A DNA stretch of 64,000 nt. Source: Liolophura sinensis. Taxonomy: Eukaryota; Mollusca; Polyplacophora; Chitonida; Chitonidae. A program made the position numbers and the translations under genes. This document shows positions 47,953-60,240 of the stretch, piece after piece. Each line of letters begins with the position of its first letter. Within the stretch, counting starts at the first letter, position 1. The notes beneath the pieces were generated by a model. That model had not been told where the DNA came from. It worked only from the letters and a program-made list of their open reading frames with translations, and ran no database searches. The stretch lies in the NCBI RefSeq assembly GCF_032854445.1, contig NC_088295.1:1678501-1742500 (forward strand), in the 5' to 3' direction.

Positions 47953-48850
47953 AGAGCTCATTTTATCCAATGTATAAGCATTTGTAGCAGGAAGACTGAG
48001 TTCGTTTTCTGACATCTAATGAAGAACATACTCATATCTTTACTTGTCCAAAAGGGCTGGTAAAGAAATGTAATATTCTACTTTCAACACTACTAATATC
48101 TGCCTCAAAAATGAGAAGAAATAGGGTATTGGTGACGGATTATTGGAAGGTCCGTTATTGGATATTGAAAGAAACCGTCCATGAATAAAAAAAACCTTTA
48201 TTGTCTTGCCTTTATAGGAACCGGTTGTATTTGTATCTGTTTCAACCTTATTTTTAATGAAAAGACAATAGATGGTTGTTAATATGTTTAGTGTCTCTTA
48301 TGTCGTGGCAATGTCAGTAACTGAGTGACGGTGGAATGGGAAGTTGGCAAGGCAATGCTACGGTTTATGTCGGACGATCTAACGAGACATAAAACTGGCG
48401 AATGAGAGTAACAGGGGATATTAAATAATCTTATATTATTTTATTAATATTAAATAATTACTGACAACGGCTATAGCAGCTTCCCTTGCCCTACCCCACC
48501 CCACAATCGTCTCCTTCAACGTATGCGGTTACATTACAGTATTACATTTCTGGGAATATGCTCACCTTTCTTTCGTGTGGTAGGTTGTGTGTGTCTGTAT
48601 AAGTGGGTATGTATATATCTAATATTTGAGGTAGGACGAACGTCTGTCAAATTTAGTGACATGTTCTTAATATTTTCTGCCTGGAGACGTTTTTCGTAAA
48701 CACAAGGGAAAGACTTACACAGACTTTCTTGGAAGTCATTTCCACCGTGTGATATTCATCATAAAACTCCATCAAGTACTGATCTAATGTCAGCTATGTT
48801 TGGTAGAGGAAAGGCTTCTCTGGTTTACTCTCCATGCTGTAGTATTATGT
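47953..48850. other. No gene recognised
   Basis: AT-rich unique sequence. Confidence 0.3.
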
Positions 48851-48856
48851 ATCGTA

Positions 48857-49131
48857 CATTAAACTGAAGCCCCAAAATCCCAGTCACTCATCATCTATAC
48901 ACTAAACTGAAGCCCCAAAATCCCAGTCACTCATCATCTATACATTAAACTGAAGCCCCAAAATCCCAGTCACTCATCATCTATACACTAAGCTGAAGCC
49001 CCAAAATCCCAGTCACTCATCATCTATACACTAAGCTGAAGCCCCAAAATCCCAGTCACTCATCATCTATACACTAAGCTGAAGCCCCAAAATCCCAGTC
49101 ACTCATCATCTATACATTAAACTGAAGCCCC
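48857..49131. repeat. Minisatellite, 43-bp unit, 6.3 copies, very homogeneous
   Basis: aaactgaagccccaaaatcc begins at 48861, 48904, 48947 and then every 43 bp to 49119, with only tacattaaac / tacactaagc variation. Low divergence suggests recent expansion. Confidence 0.95.
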
Positions 49132-49309
49132 AGTTGATTTTTTTGGAAAATAAATCTAATACAAGGGACTACAGTATGAAGTATAAACCTAGAGCGTCGA
49201 GAACATTGTGATAGTTTGCAAATGGTCCGTTGAAATTACATTGTCAGATTACCTCGGTATTTCATTTTAATTGTTCATGTAAATTTGTCATCTCCTAACC
49301 TCATGTGTG

Positions 49310-49510
49310 AAGAAGAATAGAGTCTAAAATGTAGCAATGTTGATAGCCATTTATTAAACGTCATAGGTCTAAAATAACTTCAGATGTTATGTTTTGTTGT
49401 CATCACATTTAATAGGCATCTTCATGAAAACAATGAATATGTCTAAGGACGAGGCATCAGGCATGCTGGATTAATGTTTTTTACTAGACAAATTTGTATG
49501 GCAGCATGTC
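49310..49510 (+). repeat. Dispersed repeat family D2, partial copy
   Basis: Blocks atttattaaacgtcatag, tgttgtcatcacatttaata and aaacaatgaatatgtctaag resemble the 23570 copy. Confidence 0.5.
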
Positions 49511-49665
49511 GTCCGTGGCATGCTTCTACTGTACATACACACATATTCTATGGATTTCACACGAGGGGTGGTTCAAACCCGGCACTGGTCTGGAAAATGG
49601 AAGCGTAATTTACGGGCGGGCATGGCGGGGGTCTTGTTAACTGTATCCTGTGGACGACAATACTG

Positions 49666-50162
49666 TATCTATGAGTCGAAACAGACATTCGTACACCAGC
49701 CCTCAACCAAGATGGACGATCCTTGACAATAACTGCAAGGCCAATTCCCAAAATGAATAAATGCAAACTATCAAAGAACTAAGAAACTATATAATGTACG
49801 AAAATAGGACAGAATCGTGCAAAGAGAAGTAGTCAAGAGTTTTGAATGATGTTTGAAAGACGCAAGGTATGTTCTGGGCGACTTGAGTGAATTTGTGCAC
49901 AATACTAGGATATAAGTTGTCGATAATAATATATCTCAGTTGCGCTTTGATTTTAACTGTTCATATATCCAACGTGGTGATCTAATTCGCCACGAGGAAT
50001 ATACAGCCCCCTACGGCCCCGGTTTAAGCGGAATTAGACACAGTCATGAACCAGAGTGTCAGAGATTCTGGACGCTCTGACCATATTTACTTAAAAGAGA
50101 ATTATACTCATTGGAATTGGAGTTGCGGCGTTTGACGGAATAACCTTGACACATAAGTATTT
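49666..50162 (+). repeat. Dispersed repeat family D1, uninterrupted copy
   Basis: Same block order as 34443-35290 without the two SINE insertions: acagacattcgtacaccagc, aagaactaagaaactatata, gttgtcgataataatatatc and gcgtttgacggaataacctt. Confidence 0.7.
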
Positions 50163-50189
50163 GCAGTAATAACTTGAGACGTAGATGTA

Positions 50190-50198
50190 TGTATGTAT

Positions 50199-50229
<31 letters not shown>

Positions 50230-50350
50230 TATTATTTATTTATTTATTTATTTATTTGACTGGCATTTATTTATTTATTTGACTGGCATTTTGCGATCAG
50301 TATTATGGTGGGAGAAAACCGGATAGAGCCCGTGAGGAACGACTATCTGC
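50190..50350 (-). mobile_element. SINE S1, - orientation, with expanded ATTT tail
   Basis: A long (TTTA)n tract (about 50195-50265) with a duplicated tttgactggcattt, then gcgatcagtattatggtggg and gataga, then gcccgtgaggaacgac. Internally deleted relative to the 22708 copy. Confidence 0.65.
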
Positions 50351-53150
50351 TTGGTTGATTGCCATATTGTTTAGTGAATTCCGTATTGCACCATATATAC
50401 TGTATCATACTTTCTACCCAACTTGTTATAAACAATATAGCATTTTAAAATTCCTGTTACATGTATAGTATAGATTAGACCCCCTTAGAGGCCAGTGACA
50501 GGGGGAATTCTTCCGTAAATTCATAAAGCATTAAAGTTTATATTTCAGTAAATGACAACAAAATAAGCCACTTACTCACACGTGCATGATACAATTCTTC
50601 TCTTAGAAAGTGGTTTGTTTACCACGGTATGTAAACCACCCGGCCAGATGAGCATAGAGTGAAAGGGACAACGGTAACGGGGCAATCTGTCTCTGGGAAC
50701 TGACTGGAGACATCACGCTGTATGTACCCGCGTACCTGTACTGTATACGCTATGCACCGACAGTCCCGACCCCTCGCGATTACTACACAAATATACCTAT
50801 CACTTTGTCCGATTAATCAGACCCACAGACAGAGCGCTAGCCCGACCGGTGCGTCAATACAGCTATTTGTCGCCCTTCCCTCATATATCGCCCAATAACA
50901 ATAAATATACATACATCTGGTGTATACGCGCGTGGTGTGAAAACGCAGCCTTTGTACGGCCGTGTGACTGGAGATGTCAAACACGGCTCCCGGAGCGACA
51001 TACGGCTATACCAGCAGGACCTGGACACGCCTTTATACGGTAACCAGTACTTACATCGATATCTGGCCTTCTAAGCCCAATGGTGGACACCTATTTGACA
51101 GTTATAAGGCCACTTAGCAGAAAATCGGTTCTTTTCCCACTACAAACGGGGTTCTAAACGCCGACATAATGTGTGAAATCATTGAAAATGGACAGGATGT
51201 TAGATAGCCGTGCCGGCTTACAAAGGGTTGAATTAGACCGATGACTGGCTGTTGTCGAACTATTGTAACCATTCACGTGTGACAGGCCCAGGGTAATCCG
51301 CTACCTGTGTGCCAGAGACGGTTTCATCAACCGTACCCTAAACGAACCTCCGCTATCTGCTCCACATCCAGATCTTGCCAATTTCTCCGAATATGATATT
51401 GGACACTGGTTTACCCCATATTCTTCCCCAACAACCCTCGGCTGACGTTGGTCACATTTAGCTTACGTTGTCCGAGTAGCTTTCTGAACACAGAAAACCG
51501 TGTAGTGGTTATTGCCGTAGTATAACAACAACATTATTTCACGTTTATGTCCAGGTTTGACGCAGCGACGCGAAATTCTTAGAGCCGAGCTGTGACACTT
51601 GAGGATAGAAAAGGCTAATGGAGTCGCCTCCTGCATTGCCAGGCCACTCCACTTTATACAACATAACTTGTATTACACTATATATGTGAGGAGTGGTTTC
51701 GGGTGCAGATTACAGATGCTTTACTCTCCCATATTTACTTTGTACACGTTTTTATTTTGCCGACTCTGTGAATCGGTTATCAGTTGCCCTGCTGGGTTCC
51801 ATTGAGTCGGATACTGTAACACCAATCGGTTCACCAGATCAGGGGGTGAGAAAAACTTTAAAGAATGCGATTCATGAAATCCGATTTTAATTGGGTATGG
51901 TCGTTGCCTAGGCATAGGTTTGAAAGGTGAAGACGGGGGCGGGGCCTGTTCTCCAACTTGTGCATATGTAAGAGGCTGTGTGGAGCTGTGGGCCTGTGTA
52001 CAGGCTGACTGACGGGCTCCTTCTGACTGCCAATCACTCTTCCTCAAGCACTGCTGGCTGAGAAGAACGGAAAATTGATAGATCTGAGTCGGTTGCTTAC
52101 CATTTCTCTCTGACTCCCCTGGAAAACGTCTCGCTCAGGTTGGTCTTACCGCTAAGTTAAGAAGGCAGTGGTTTCTCTTATCCCGCCGCCGGTCAGGGAA
52201 CATGTGTATGTGAGAAGAGGACAGCCGAAGTATGGTACTGGTTGTCCACTGGCAATGAGGCCTCCCTTGTCACCAATCTTCGCTGGCAGCCGAGTTCCAG
52301 GGTCAGTGTCTTTGTTACAGACTTGGTTAGACTCACCCTTACTACGTCTCAGGCGGACCTGTCCTTTCTTACAGGATTTTCCCTACATTTGTAAAGATAT
52401 CTTACAATTTGTTAAATTTTAATATTTACATGGAATTCCAAGCGCTGTTGCAAGTAGATATTTGTTAGATATTCATGTGGTGACATTAGATTATGTAACC
52501 AATTTGTATTTTCGACAATTCCACCGTGTAACATGTGTGGATCTAATTCGTGAAAATTGTTCTGTTGTCATTTCAGACCACCGTTGTTTCTGATTGGGTA
52601 CAACTGGCCTCAACCACGGCTGGCTTAAACACCGGAAACTTCTTCTTTCTAATGGTGAAATATCCTGTGCTTTATCAACACTACCATAGTCTTGTGATGT
52701 TTAATAAGCATTAAGGGGGACAGAAAGGGCTTACAGAGCTGTGTATAACAGACAGTACCTATGTGTGGGTAGCCGACCCCTGTCAGACGTAGCGCGGGGT
52801 GTGAAAAGAGCTCAGTAACCCATACCCAGCGGGAAGGGATTGTTCACGGGATGTGCTAATGTTCTCCTCCATCAGGCCCTCCTCTACTCCCCTTACCTGG
52901 CTTTGTCATACCGTAATTTGTGTCTCGTTTTTTCTATTGGAGTTAACCGGCCCACATCGGGAGAAGTAAACAGGCAGTTCTAGGGCTGTATTCAAGTCTA
53001 CATCGTAGCGTCAGGCCGTCCAGGAATACTTTGCGGTTATTATATCAAAGGAGAAGCTTAATTAATTCCAGGCTTTTAACACCGCCGTAGTTCATTATAT
53101 ATACATACATATATGTCAGTTTCTCCGCAATCTTGGGTGTTCTAACCAAC
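50351..53150. other. Upstream region of netrin; no separate gene seen
   Basis: 2.8 kb almost free of tandem repeats and, from about 50.6 kb, less AT-rich than the rest of the window. Plausibly holds netrin promoter and 5'UTR sequence. An in-frame TAG at 53088-53090 closes the netrin frame upstream. A TATA-rich stretch (cattatatatacatacatat, from 53093) lies about 55 bp before the ATG but could be simple AT sequence. Confidence 0.4.
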
Positions 53151-54210
53151 ATGGCGAACGTGGGCCAGGGCAGAAATTGTACTAGCGGAGGCCCATCCTG
53201 TCAGAAGACTGTGATGTGGTTAGTACTGTGTTTATGGCTGCTCTCTCTCTGCAATGTGTCAGATGGTCAGTACCTGGGCATGTTTGAAGCCCAGAGGGCC
53301 CCACCTGACCCATGTTATGACGAGAGCGCTGACCCCCGGACATGCGTTCCGGACTTCGTGAACGCGGCTTTTGGCAAAGCCGTTACGGCATCCAGCACGT
53401 GTGGTTCTCCGCCAAATGGCTACTGTAAGTCCACCACGGACAAAGATGGTAAAGTTATCCGTAACTGTTATATATGTGATGCGAATCACCCGAAGCGACG
53501 ACACCCCTCGTCCTACCTCACCGATCTGAACAATCCAAATAACTTAACCTGTTGGATGTCCGAGCCATTCGTCCAGTACCCTCAAAATGTTACCCTCACC
53601 CTGAGTCTAGGCAAGAAATACGAGCTGACGTATATCAGTTTACAATTCTGTTCGGCCAGACCAGATTCCATGGCAATTTTTAAAAGCGTGGACTACGGTA
53701 AATCCTGGGTGCCGTTTCAGTATTATTCCAGCGAATGTAAGAAAATGTACAGTAAGAACCCCCGGGCTGTGGTGACCAAAGTTAACGAACAGGAAGCTCT
53801 ATGTACGGACGCTTACAGTAACATTGACCCTCTTAGCGGGGCCAGGGTGGCCTTCAGCACCCTCGAGGGACGGCCATCGGCCTACGACTTTGAGAATAGT
53901 CCGGTCCTTCAGGACTGGGTAACGGCCACTGACATCATGATTGTTTTCAACAAACTAAACACATACGGGGATGAAGAGGTGGATGACGAAGGGGCCCGGG
54001 AAAGTTACTACTACTCCCTGTCCGACTTCGCTGTCGGTGGCAGATGTAAGTGCAATGGTCACGCGTCAAAGTGCAGCACAGAGAGGGACGGCAAAGAGAT
54101 TTGTGACTGTAAGCACAACACTGCCGGTGTGGACTGTGAACGCTGCAAACCGTTTCACTACGACAGGCCCTGGGCTCGAGCCACACAGCGACAGGCAAAC
54201 CAGTGCGTCG
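53151..54210 (+). CDS. NTN1: Netrin, first coding exon (partial gene)
   Basis: Secreted axon-guidance ligand for DCC/neogenin and UNC5 receptors. The exon encodes 353 residues. A hydrophobic signal segment (about residues 21-39, [14 protein letters not shown]) is followed by the complete laminin N-terminal domain VI (about 50-298), with [67 protein letters not shown] and [11 protein letters not shown]. Laminin-EGF repeat 1 begins at C299 ([20 protein letters not shown]) and runs to ANQCV. Donor gtaagt follows at 54211 in phase 1, so the next exon should complete an Ala-like codon, as in ANECVACNC of other netrins. ATG 53151 has good context (aaccaacATGGCG) and an upstream in-frame stop. Later LE repeats and the NTR domain lie outside the window. 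Confidence 0.95.
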
Positions 54211-54843
54211 GTAAGTCACCAGCATTCCTTTTAGCCTTCTTTTTTTCACATAACGAAAATATAAATCACTGTAATTGTAATGAAAATACAAAAACACAGG
54301 TTTATTTACAGTATTAATTATCCGTGCGTTTAATGGAAAACATCCAGTCTTATTAGTTTCCCTAGAATATCATATTAGATAGATTCTCCTTTAGTGAGCG
54401 GCTTCTCAGTATACTTAGACCTACCCCATTCTGCTGTACTCGGAGCTTTATAAGCTGCACGTGGAGTAAATTGGCCGCGATCGTTGCGCCTGTCATAACA
54501 CTGCTCTACCATATTTACAAGTTCATGTCACACACAAGCCGACTTGTTACTGTCTGCGCTCTACACCGTTTGATGTTGAAGTATTTACGGCTAAACAGCT
54601 GTGCGCGATTTACAATTCTACAGGGGAGATCCGAACACAGCAATTCGCTACCCAGTCTACGTTAAAATAATACCCTTTTTTCTGACCTGCTTTTTTAGTA
54701 TACAATTACTGACTTTTTTGCCCCTTTTATTATTATTTTTATTTATTTTCTGGCTGCTCTGATCTTGTCCTACATTATCATACATCTACCGCGGTGTATT
54801 CTTTGGCTGTAGACAGTAGAGATGCTATCTTGAATTTAATCTT

Positions 54844-55126
54844 AGGCTGTTGCACTATAATCAAGATAGACAAGACACTGCCTGGCTGTTACACTATATG
54901 TGAGATAGACAAGACACTTTCTGGCTGTTACACTATATGTGAGATAGACAAGACACTTTCTGGCTGTTACACTATATGTGAGATAGACAAGACACTTTCT
55001 GGCTGTTACACTATGTGAGATAGACAAGACACTTTCTGGCTGTTACACTATATGTGAGATAGACAAGACACTTTCTGGCTGTTACACTATATGTGAGATA
55101 GACAAGACACTTTCTGGCTGTTACAC
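54844..55126. repeat. Minisatellite, 39-bp unit, about 7 copies, in netrin intron
   Basis: ctggctgttacactatatgt plus gagatagacaagacacttt, nearly identical between copies. One copy has a 2-bp loss (cactatgtgag near 55013). Confidence 0.94.
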
Positions 55127-55334
55127 CATACCCGGGCTTTGCCACGCGTGTTCAGACGACAAGTCACGAAATGCAGATCTTTGTCCTTGCTACTTTTCAC
55201 AATTCACCCACTCGATCTTATAAACATATAAAGGTAACTGACACAACCGGGACAACTGTATAATGTCATTTCTTCAGCATACACAATTATGCACCGTCAG
55301 TGTACTCAAACATCGAACGTATAACCCGGGTAGT

Positions 55335-55395
55335 TGTCCATCACACTGTATATTTGTCCATCACAGAGTATATTTGTCCATCACAGTGTATATTT
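55335..55395. repeat. 20-bp repeat, 3 copies
   Basis: ccatcacagtgtatatttgt-like units with one or two differences. Confidence 0.75.
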
Positions 55396-55683
55396 TACAA
55401 ATTTTATTTTCTACTACATATTTGTATTATGACAATTTAATATAGGCTTAATCGATAAAGAAAACTGAATGCAGTAAATGTCAGTTATGAGAAGTATATT
55501 TATTATATTAATATTTTTATTTCATTTTGTGGATTGTCAGATTTTGTTAAGCTGAAGTAGTTCCCTACGTATGCCTTCCATGGGTAAATTGTTAACTTAC
55601 AAATATTAGTTAGTTGAAGATACAGCATCAAAGGAGATTTGTGTGTTATGTGTTAACTGAGTAATACTGGCGTTTGTATATTT

Positions 55684-56062
55684 CATCTACGTATACCAAC
55701 CGTCAACAAAAGGTCGTCGCTCCAGGTCAATAATCGCAAGACCAATTCCGAAAACAACGTTCAACACAAATCGCCAAAGAACTGAGAAGGTATAAGAGGT
55801 ACGAAGTTAGTGAGGAGTCATTCCAAGAGAATCTTCGAGAAGCAATAAAAAATGTGTCTCAGCTTTGATTGCACTTGTCATATATCCCAATATATCTAAT
55901 TCAACACGATGAATATACATCCCTAGACCCGGTAGTGGAATCATGAAGCAGAGTGCCAGAAATTCTGGACGCTGTGTCCATATTTACTCACAAGAGAATT
56001 ATATTCATTGTAAAACTTAATAAAAAGAGTGAAGGCGTTTGATGGATTAACTCTGACACAGC
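55684..56062 (+). repeat. Dispersed repeat family D1, shorter copy
   Basis: Blocks acgtataccaaccgtcaac, ccaaagaactgagaaggtat, ctaattcaacacgatgaata and gagtgaaggcgtttgatgg. Shows the S2 empty site. Confidence 0.65.
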
Positions 56063-56071
56063 TACTTCATG

Positions 56072-56216
<145 letters not shown>

Positions 56217-56865
56217 GCAAACGAGACGCAATGTATATCCATCAGATACATGGACAAGGCGATTATTTGGAACTTAAATCACCGAGTACATTGGACATCT
56301 CAGTGTACTTGACCTGCATTTAATTTCACTTGTAATGATTTTCTTCGACTTCGTGAAATCTGAAGGAAGACTAGCTTTATTGTAATAGTCACACGGTTCA
56401 GTGTACCGAAGTTCTCGATCTGTTCGTTTTCGCTATTTTCGATAACCGGGGCTGTTTCTTTCCCCTCGGCAATGCACGTAGCCGGTATAGTGGAATCTTC
56501 CAGTTTGATGTGGGATTCTTCATCCCTGTATATGTAGATACTGTCAAAACATTTTTGTCCTTCGTTGTCAGTTTTAAGATTAAGTTTTCTAATAACAATA
56601 AAATTAAGTCAGACTTGTCTCATCGATAGAAACGCCTTAGTATTCTGAAGCAAGGCTTGCTTCATATTTGTGTGTAATTCCACTTTATCTGCATGGGGCG
56701 AAGGGTTGTGTATCGCTCTTGTTGAATAAAACGACTGTATTGGATATATGAACAGTCCCAGTCAATGCCCAGCCGTGATACCTTTTGGGATTTACAACAG
56801 GTTTTATGCTAACGTCTGGATATTGATTAAATTCATGTGTCTAGAACACGCCTTACGTCCTTCGC

Positions 56866-56903
56866 GTACCATAAAACACCAATCCAGTAAATAAAAAAAA
56901 TCT
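56866..56903 (+). mobile_element. SINE S1, 3' end only
   Basis: taccataaaacaccaatcca then gtaaataaaaaaaat. 5'-truncated. Confidence 0.5.
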
Positions 56904-56929
56904 AAAACTTTGACTGTTTATCTTTACAT

Positions 56930-57080
56930 GAATAATTTCCTAATTTGTTTTTTATATATACTTTCTTTGTTGGTTCATGTTGAGTGCTGTCATGGAACTT
57001 AGTCTTGTGATTACTGACCTAGAACAATTATGGATGGTATACGAATGTCTGCTTCGACGCCTGAATCGTAGACATTTTCT
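56930..57080 (-). repeat. Dispersed repeat family D1, reverse partial copy
   Basis: tatatactttctttgttggt and ggatggtatacgaatgtctg, then cttcgac, are complements of D1 blocks. Confidence 0.6.
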
Positions 57081-58134
57081 TAAATGTCACATTGTTTGTG
57101 TCAAAATGTAAAATGAACTTATAACTATAAAACCTGAAGTTTATATGTCGTACAGCAGGAGGTTAATCGGTCACTGGTATTGCGCTACATAGATTCACGG
57201 TTGTATTTCTCCTCGTGGTATGTGGCAATTCGAGGGTGTTCATCTTAGCTGCACTGTTAATTAGTACTCTCTCCTCCAGTGTAAGACTGCCCCCGAGCAC
57301 AGTATACAACTGTTCAAGCCACACGTCACATTGTCCATGTATACAACACGCCCCTCGCCTTGATCATCGTGTCATAAGCTCTCTCTGCTGCTGATTGAAG
57401 TTTAATGTGTAAAAGGAATCCATTAGGTCCTGAAAAGCCGATGCCGTGACGGGTGGGCCATTTAATACCCAGATCAGTGTGCTCTGCAGAGATAGACCGG
57501 AATTGACGCCTAAGTCGCTATAGACGTGTTCGAGGTAGATGATAAAGTGTTGCTGACAGTGACAATTCAACAATGGCCAAACGAAGGATTATGTTCTGAA
57601 TGAAGGGGACTTGTTTAGAGGAGGAACAAGTGCCTGCAGCAACAGCCTGCTTGATTGACCACAAACTGAGTTTAAAGTAAGAATTGTTATCTGTTGTCAC
57701 CTAATAAAATAACGCCTTGGTTACACAGGTAGAATGTGCCAGATCCCTACAGGTACACAGCTTCAGAACCCCCACCCCATCTCCCAATTCCGGTCCACAT
57801 GCCCGGAGCGGCAAGTGTACTGCCGATAGGGACAAGGCAACTATCTTCATTAGCTGTCTGCTAAACATATTACACCTTAACTTTGTTTCCCCAAAGAGAG
57901 GGAATGGGCAATAGCCGTGTGGCAAAACCTGTTAGCGAGTCTATACCCATCGATAAAGCAGCCGGTTAGACCGCCAAACTACGCTTACTAACTCTCTCCA
58001 GAACGGCTCCAGACCAAGCTAAGCAGTAAATCACTTTGCTCGTTTGTCTAATTCCATGCAGGGGAATTTTGGCGTTTTCTGTATGTAAATAGAAAAGAAA
58101 GTGACGGAGTGACAGAAACATAGCGCATTAATAC

Positions 58135-58204
58135 CGTGTTCCAGTGTATCGTGGTGCCGTGTTCCAGTGTATCGTGGTGCCGTGTTCCAGTGTATCGTGG
58201 TGCC
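58135..58204. repeat. 23-bp repeat, 3 perfect copies
   Basis: ccgtgttccagtgtatcgtg plus gtg, three times. Confidence 0.9.
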
Positions 58205-58903
58205 GGAGGGCATGTGGTGTTGATATGGTAAGCCAATTGTAGTGTGATTAGACTGGTGTTGGAATCAGTACGGACAGCCGGGGCCGGGGACGGTTTGTTC
58301 TCACGGCACATATGCCACTCTGCCACAGCTCCATACGGCCCCAGGTTAGTCATCTATGTACCTTCACACTTTACAATTAGTCAACCTTGATTAAATATTT
58401 ACACTACACCTTTCCTATATTTAATTAGTCTGTTCTTTATTTAGCTTGCCCAAAGAAAGGGAGGGGCAGGGGGAAGGGGCAGGGGGAGGGTAAAACTTTA
58501 TCAATGGTAAAAGATAAACACATCCCACATGCTGTTAGCCATCTCTCTTGCTCTGTGGTAATGGTTAGTCCTACTGAACACGTGGAAAAAAAACTTCACC
58601 AGCGTTTATGAATGGCAAATGGGACTAAAAATATTTACAAAATATACGTTTGAACTAAAGTGGATTTTTTGAAGTTCAGTTTCACAGGGCGTTGGTTAAG
58701 TAGCTTGGTTGAAGAACTACTCGTGTTGAAGCGCAGGCACTGTTGTGTGGTAATCAGGTGATATGTCGAGAATGCGGAGACGTTACTAGAGCTGGGGCAC
58801 GACTATTGTAACACACTATGAAATCATCGGCTCGGAAAATCGCCGCAAATAAGATATTTCAAAAAGAACATATTCTATTGATTGTTTATGATACTCAATA
58901 TCC

Positions 58904-59537
58904 GAGGCGTGGTTAGGTTACTGCTTGTTTCTGTGGATCAAGGTGCAGCTGGGAGGCGTGGTTGGGTTACTGCTTGTTTCTGTGGGTCAAGGTGCAGCTG
59001 GGAGGCGTGGTTGGGTTACTGCTTGTTTCTGTGGGTCAAGGTGCAGCTGGGAGGCGTGGTTGGGTTAGTGGTTGTTTCTGTGGATCAAGGTGCAGCTGGG
59101 AGGCGTGGTTGGGTTAGTGGTTGTTTCTGTGGATCAAGGTGCAGCTGGGAGGTGTGGTTGGGTTAGTGCTTGTTTCTGTGGATCAAGGTGCAGCTGGGAG
59201 GCGTGGTTGGGTTAGTGCTTGTTTCTGTGAGTCAAGGTGCAGCTGGGAGGCGTGGTTGGGTTAGTGTTTGTTTCTGTGGATCAAGGTGCAGCTGGGAGGC
59301 GTGGTTGGGTTAGTGCTTATTTCTGTGGGTCAAGGTGCAGCTGGGAGGCGTGGTTGGGTTAGTGCTTGTTTCTGTGGATCAAGGTGCAGCTGGGAGGCGT
59401 GGTTGGGTTACTGCTTGTTTCTGTGGATCAAGGTGCAGCTGGGAGGCGTGGTTGGGTTACTGCTTGTTTCTGTGGATCAAGGTGCAGCTGGGAGGTGTGA
59501 TTGGTTACTGCTTGTTTCTGTGGGTCAAGGTGCAGCT
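58904..59537. repeat. Minisatellite, 49-bp unit, about 13 copies, in netrin intron
   Basis: gggaggcgtggttgggttag, tgcttgtttctgtggatcaa and ggtgcagct. Very homogeneous. Open frames of about 90 codons are by-products. Confidence 0.95.
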
Positions 59538-60077
59538 TGATATATACGATGTGTTGATACTGCTGAGTTGTGTGAACAAGAAGGCCACAGAAATTGTTCT
59601 TTTGGAAACAGAGCCGTAAACATCCCGCTAATAAGACAGGAATAGTCTGAGCAAGCCTGTTTATCACGTCTATGAATTTATCCATTAAATAAAAGGTCTT
59701 AAAATAGTACATGAGATGCCACAACGGATTCACGGGTAATTATAAACAGAAACTTGAGGTTATACAGAAATAAGGTAAATGTTGATTTTCCAACATTTCG
59801 ACTTCATAGTTAAGAATATAGAGATCTAAAAACATGTGCAAGGTCGAGGATGTCCTTTCTCTACATTTATAAATGACGTGGGAATACACAGATATAAACA
59901 CTGCATGCAATGGATATTTTTGACATATGCATTAATAACTTTATTACGGCCTACATTTGTTTTCGATCAAACTGCGACATTCACATGTAACCTATGACAA
60001 TTCTTTCCAAGCCACTGATATGGATCGTACCTTTTCCACAGTAAATTTGTGATAGATTATTGGAAGTGGGTTTCCTT

Positions 60078-60240
60078 TGACTGTCTGCTGTCATACAAAA
60101 CACAGGACTATGCGATGTTATACAAAACACAGGACTATCTGCTGTCATACAAAACACAGGACTGTGCGATGTTATACAAAACACAGGACTATCTGCTGTC
60201 ATACAAAACACAGGACTATCTGCTGTCATACAAAACACAG
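60078..60240. repeat. Minisatellite, 27-bp unit, 6 copies
   Basis: ctatctgctgtcatacaaaa plus cacagga, alternating with a ctatgcgatgttat variant. The unit is a multiple of three, giving pseudo-peptides on both strands. Confidence 0.92.

Noticed and set aside
53133-53150. Upstream start of the netrin frame at 53133
   Set aside because: That codon is TTG. The first ATG, in good context, is 53151.
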